Positions 61,735 through 64,000 of a stretch of 64,000 bases of DNA are shown piece after piece. Below the pieces are notes generated by a model. The model worked only from the letters and a program-made list of their open reading frames with translations. It searched no databases and was not told the DNA's origin. Each line of letters begins with the position of its first letter. Within the stretch, counting starts at the first letter, position 1. The translations under genes and the position numbers were made by a program. This stretch comes from Blasia pusilla (Eukaryota; Marchantiophyta; Marchantiopsida; Blasiales). Where the stretch lies: positions 36,890,001 to 36,954,000 of the forward strand of contig CM114272.1 in assembly GCA_050084515.1 (NCBI GenBank). The letters run 5' to 3'.

Positions 61735-63480
61735 CAGAATGGCAAATGAATATAATCTACCCACTCTTCAAGGCTGGAAATCTGATGATACTATTAAACT
61801 ACAAAACTATCATGGTGCGGTCTCTCATGGCCAAATTGTATGGGCTTCCGCTATAAAGTAAAATCAGCGACTAGCATGGGCTAAAGAAAAGAGGGTGTGA
61901 GCCAGAGGACAAGTCGGTTTTGGACAATCACATAACATCCTACATCATCTTATCACACTCCGAATATTGATTGAAGAAACTCCTAGATCCAAAATTGGGC
62001 ACAAGCATGGTAATTTTTTTGTTGTTTTGTGGACTTGAAGAAGACATTCAATACACTTTCAAGAGCAGTTCTTTGGAAATGACTTGAAGAGTTGGATGTG
62101 CCACCACAACAATTTATATTAATCAAGGTCTTATATGCTAAGGTGTTTAACACAGATTGCCACTAATAAGCCCAGATCTGAAACTTTATCCTCCAACACC
62201 GTAGTCAAATAAGGATGTCCCCTATCACCTACATTGTTTGGGCTCTACATTGACAAACTTGAGGAGGTGTTATCCAAGTTACTATGTGCATGGTGCTCCA
62301 CGAAAGCTAGCGCGCCGCTTCATCCCCTTGTTTTTGTGTTCAAATGATATAGTGTTGATGTCTAAAACCGCACATAGGCTCCAACTCTACATGAATGCTT
62401 TCTCAAGCTTCTACACCAAGCCAGGCATGGAAGTTAACTTGCTGAAAACAAAGATAATCATCTTTGGATCAGAGCTTCCTATAGCACCATGGTCCCATAT
62501 TTTTGCCTTCAGCCAAGAATTGAGAAGTAAGATTATAGAGATTGTGGGTGAGTTCATATATCTGGGGGTACAACTAAAACCCAACAAGATCAATGTAGGA
62601 TTGAGGGGTTTTCACATGCTACAATCCAACAACAAAAGAAAGGAACTCTAGCATATTCCACAAAATTCCATCTCTTAAAAGCTCTCATGATCCCAACAAC
62701 ACTCTATGGAGTTGCGGTGTGGGGCCCAACCCCAAGGCATGGCCCCAAGGTCTAGAGGTCCCCTAGAAACTCTTCATGCGACTGAGTCTGGGCATTAGGA
62801 GTACCACCCCCATGACATTCTATTGGCTAATTTTGGGAAGGTCCCAATGGAGATTCATTTTTTTAAAAGATAAGATCACATTCCTCCAACACCTTTAGAG
62901 TATTGGTGAGGAAAATTCCAATCATCTCTCTGCCATAGCCTTTGAGGTTTCTAAAAGTAGTGTAGCTCTTTGAGCAAAATAATGGTAGTTTGACTACATG
63001 GAGTGGCTCATGAAATGGGACATCTCAATTGATGATATGCCCTTAGCAACCAACCAATACAAGGTTAAACAACTACACAACAATTTCATCTTCATTAACT
63101 AGGATTGGCTCCAACAGCTTCGGGAGACTAGGGGGAATATATCTCACAAAAATGGAGAAAGAATGAGACGCTACCTCATCCTCATAAACCTTGGCATATC
63201 CATGAAACAAGTGGCCCCCATTTCCACTAAGTTACACCGTATATTAGTGAGATTCATATGTGACTCAACTGACCTTAAGATTGAGAGAGGAAAATTCTCA
63301 CAAAAGAAAAGAGAGGATATGCTATGTAGATTTTGGAACTCATGGCTACTTAATGATGAAAATTATTACCTCTTCCACTTCACTTTTCACAATCATATTA
63401 GACTTGACTTCCCGGATCTCTTCGCTCAGCCAACCCTCAAGGTCTTTGAATTCATGGCTAGGCAGAATTAGATCTAGATT
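61735..63480 (+). pseudogene. LINE reverse transcriptase and C-terminal remnant
   Basis: Frames give PPEWQMNIIYPLFKAGN, a SVLDNH/GQSHNILHHLITLRIL segment, and CPLSPTLFGLYIDKLEEVL (RT motif near 62215-62270). The open segment 62238-62651 carries the active-site relic FLCSNDIVLMSK (normally YADD), so catalysis is lost. It continues GMEVNLLKTKIIIFGSEL and GEFIYLGVQLKPN. The C-terminal part 63163-63471 contains RRYLILINLGISMKQVAPIS and a zinc-knuckle relic CRFWNSWLLNDENYYLFHF in which two of three Cys are lost. Confidence 0.85.
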
Positions 63481-64000
63481 GCTAAATTCTTACATCCTTG
63501 TGTGAAGACTAGGGAAATTGACTTGACACAAAGGACATTTTAGAAGCACATATAGATATATAGATATGCTATATTTAAACAGGGTAGGACTTATATCATT
63601 CTCCGGTAGGAGGATGATTTGGGAAGCCAACATATGTATTTCATTTCATATGATTGGGTCGTTGATCTTGGTACATGAGATGTTATGGAATTTTGGCTTC
63701 AAGTGAGAGGGGTGGCACTAAAGTGCATAACATATGTGTGCTACGAGGGAACAAATTTAAGAGGGGTGTTAAAAGGTGAGAGGATGGAGAGAGATGTAGG
63801 TTCCCTTAGAATTTCTACAGTTGTTGGTGGAAATTTCTATCAATTTTTCATTGAGGATTTTCATGTGGGAGTAGATGTAGCTCTAGAGGAAAAGATTTGT
63901 GGTGATCATACAACAATTGAGAACCTCAACACATGGACCTGCCTCTATTGTCAAGGGTTTATGTGCAACACATGGAGTGTAGACTAGGATTAGGGGACTA
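63481..64000. other. Unassigned right edge
   Basis: AT-rich sequence with a 100-codon ORF at 63685-63987 that I do not recognise. It may be LINE 3' flank or another repeat continuing past the window. Confidence 0.3.

Larger units (their letters stand above)
58480..63480 (+). mobile_element. Decayed L1-type LINE
   Basis: Plus-strand order: ORF1-like region (58507-59400), APE endonuclease (about 59990-60595), RT (61735-62650), C-terminal region with zinc-knuckle relic (to about 63470). No LTRs. Frames are broken throughout. A dispersed LTR-like repeat is inserted between endonuclease and RT (61390-61726, with unknown flank from about 61137). A poly(A) tail was not identified. Confidence 0.8.

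Overview
This window is eukaryotic nuclear DNA, almost certainly from a plant-lineage (streptophyte) genome rich in transposable elements. Evidence is a Ty1/copia element primed by initiator-Met tRNA, a Ty3/gypsy pol of a branched lineage, a Helitron, hAT elements, two unrelated non-LTR retrotransposons, long (GA)n tracts and low gene density. The gypsy lineage (DNA methyltransferase plus PHD finger) and the REL-type non-LTR element are unlike typical flowering-plant repeats, so I lean to an early-diverging land plant or a charophyte alga; this is inference. I see no confidently intact host gene, rRNA, tRNA or CRISPR array.

Layout. 1-4.0 kb, 10.0-11.2 kb and 50.9-52.7 kb are sharply bounded, GC- and CpG-rich islands with no recognisable product. 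4-14.4 kb is AT-rich with copia RT debris and short transposon fragments. 14.4-19.3 kb is a complete but decayed Ty1/copia element with both LTRs, PBS, PPT and a near-perfect TSD. 20.6-30.2 kb holds a degraded copia solo LTR, more copia debris, four complete non-autonomous hAT-like elements with perfect 8-bp TSDs, and a Helitron replicase/helicase remnant (28.7-30.9 kb, minus) that one of those elements has split.

31.4-37.0 kb (minus) is a decayed Ty3/gypsy element. Reading 5' to 3' it carries a C5-cytosine DNA methyltransferase domain, then RT, RNase H, integrase and a PHD finger. A 1.29-kb solo LTR of another family is inserted in it, with a 5-bp TSD.

37.65-49.02 kb is bounded by the same terminal inverted repeats as the small elements and by a perfect 8-bp duplication (GAGAGAGG). 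I read it as one 11.4-kb hAT transposon. Inside are a nearly complete BED/DUF659/hATC transposase (minus), GC-rich subterminal arrays at both ends, a decayed kinase-like gene, an intact RING-finger ORF, a further LTR and about eight copies of a 180-bp satellite. It is a plausible autonomous partner for the small elements.

52.9-55.5 kb (minus) is a non-LTR retrotransposon with a long RT ORF followed by a restriction-enzyme-like endonuclease module. 58.5-63.5 kb (plus) is a decayed L1-type LINE with an APE-type endonuclease, interrupted by a dispersed LTR-like repeat. Most coding remnants keep long open frames broken by a few nonsense codons.
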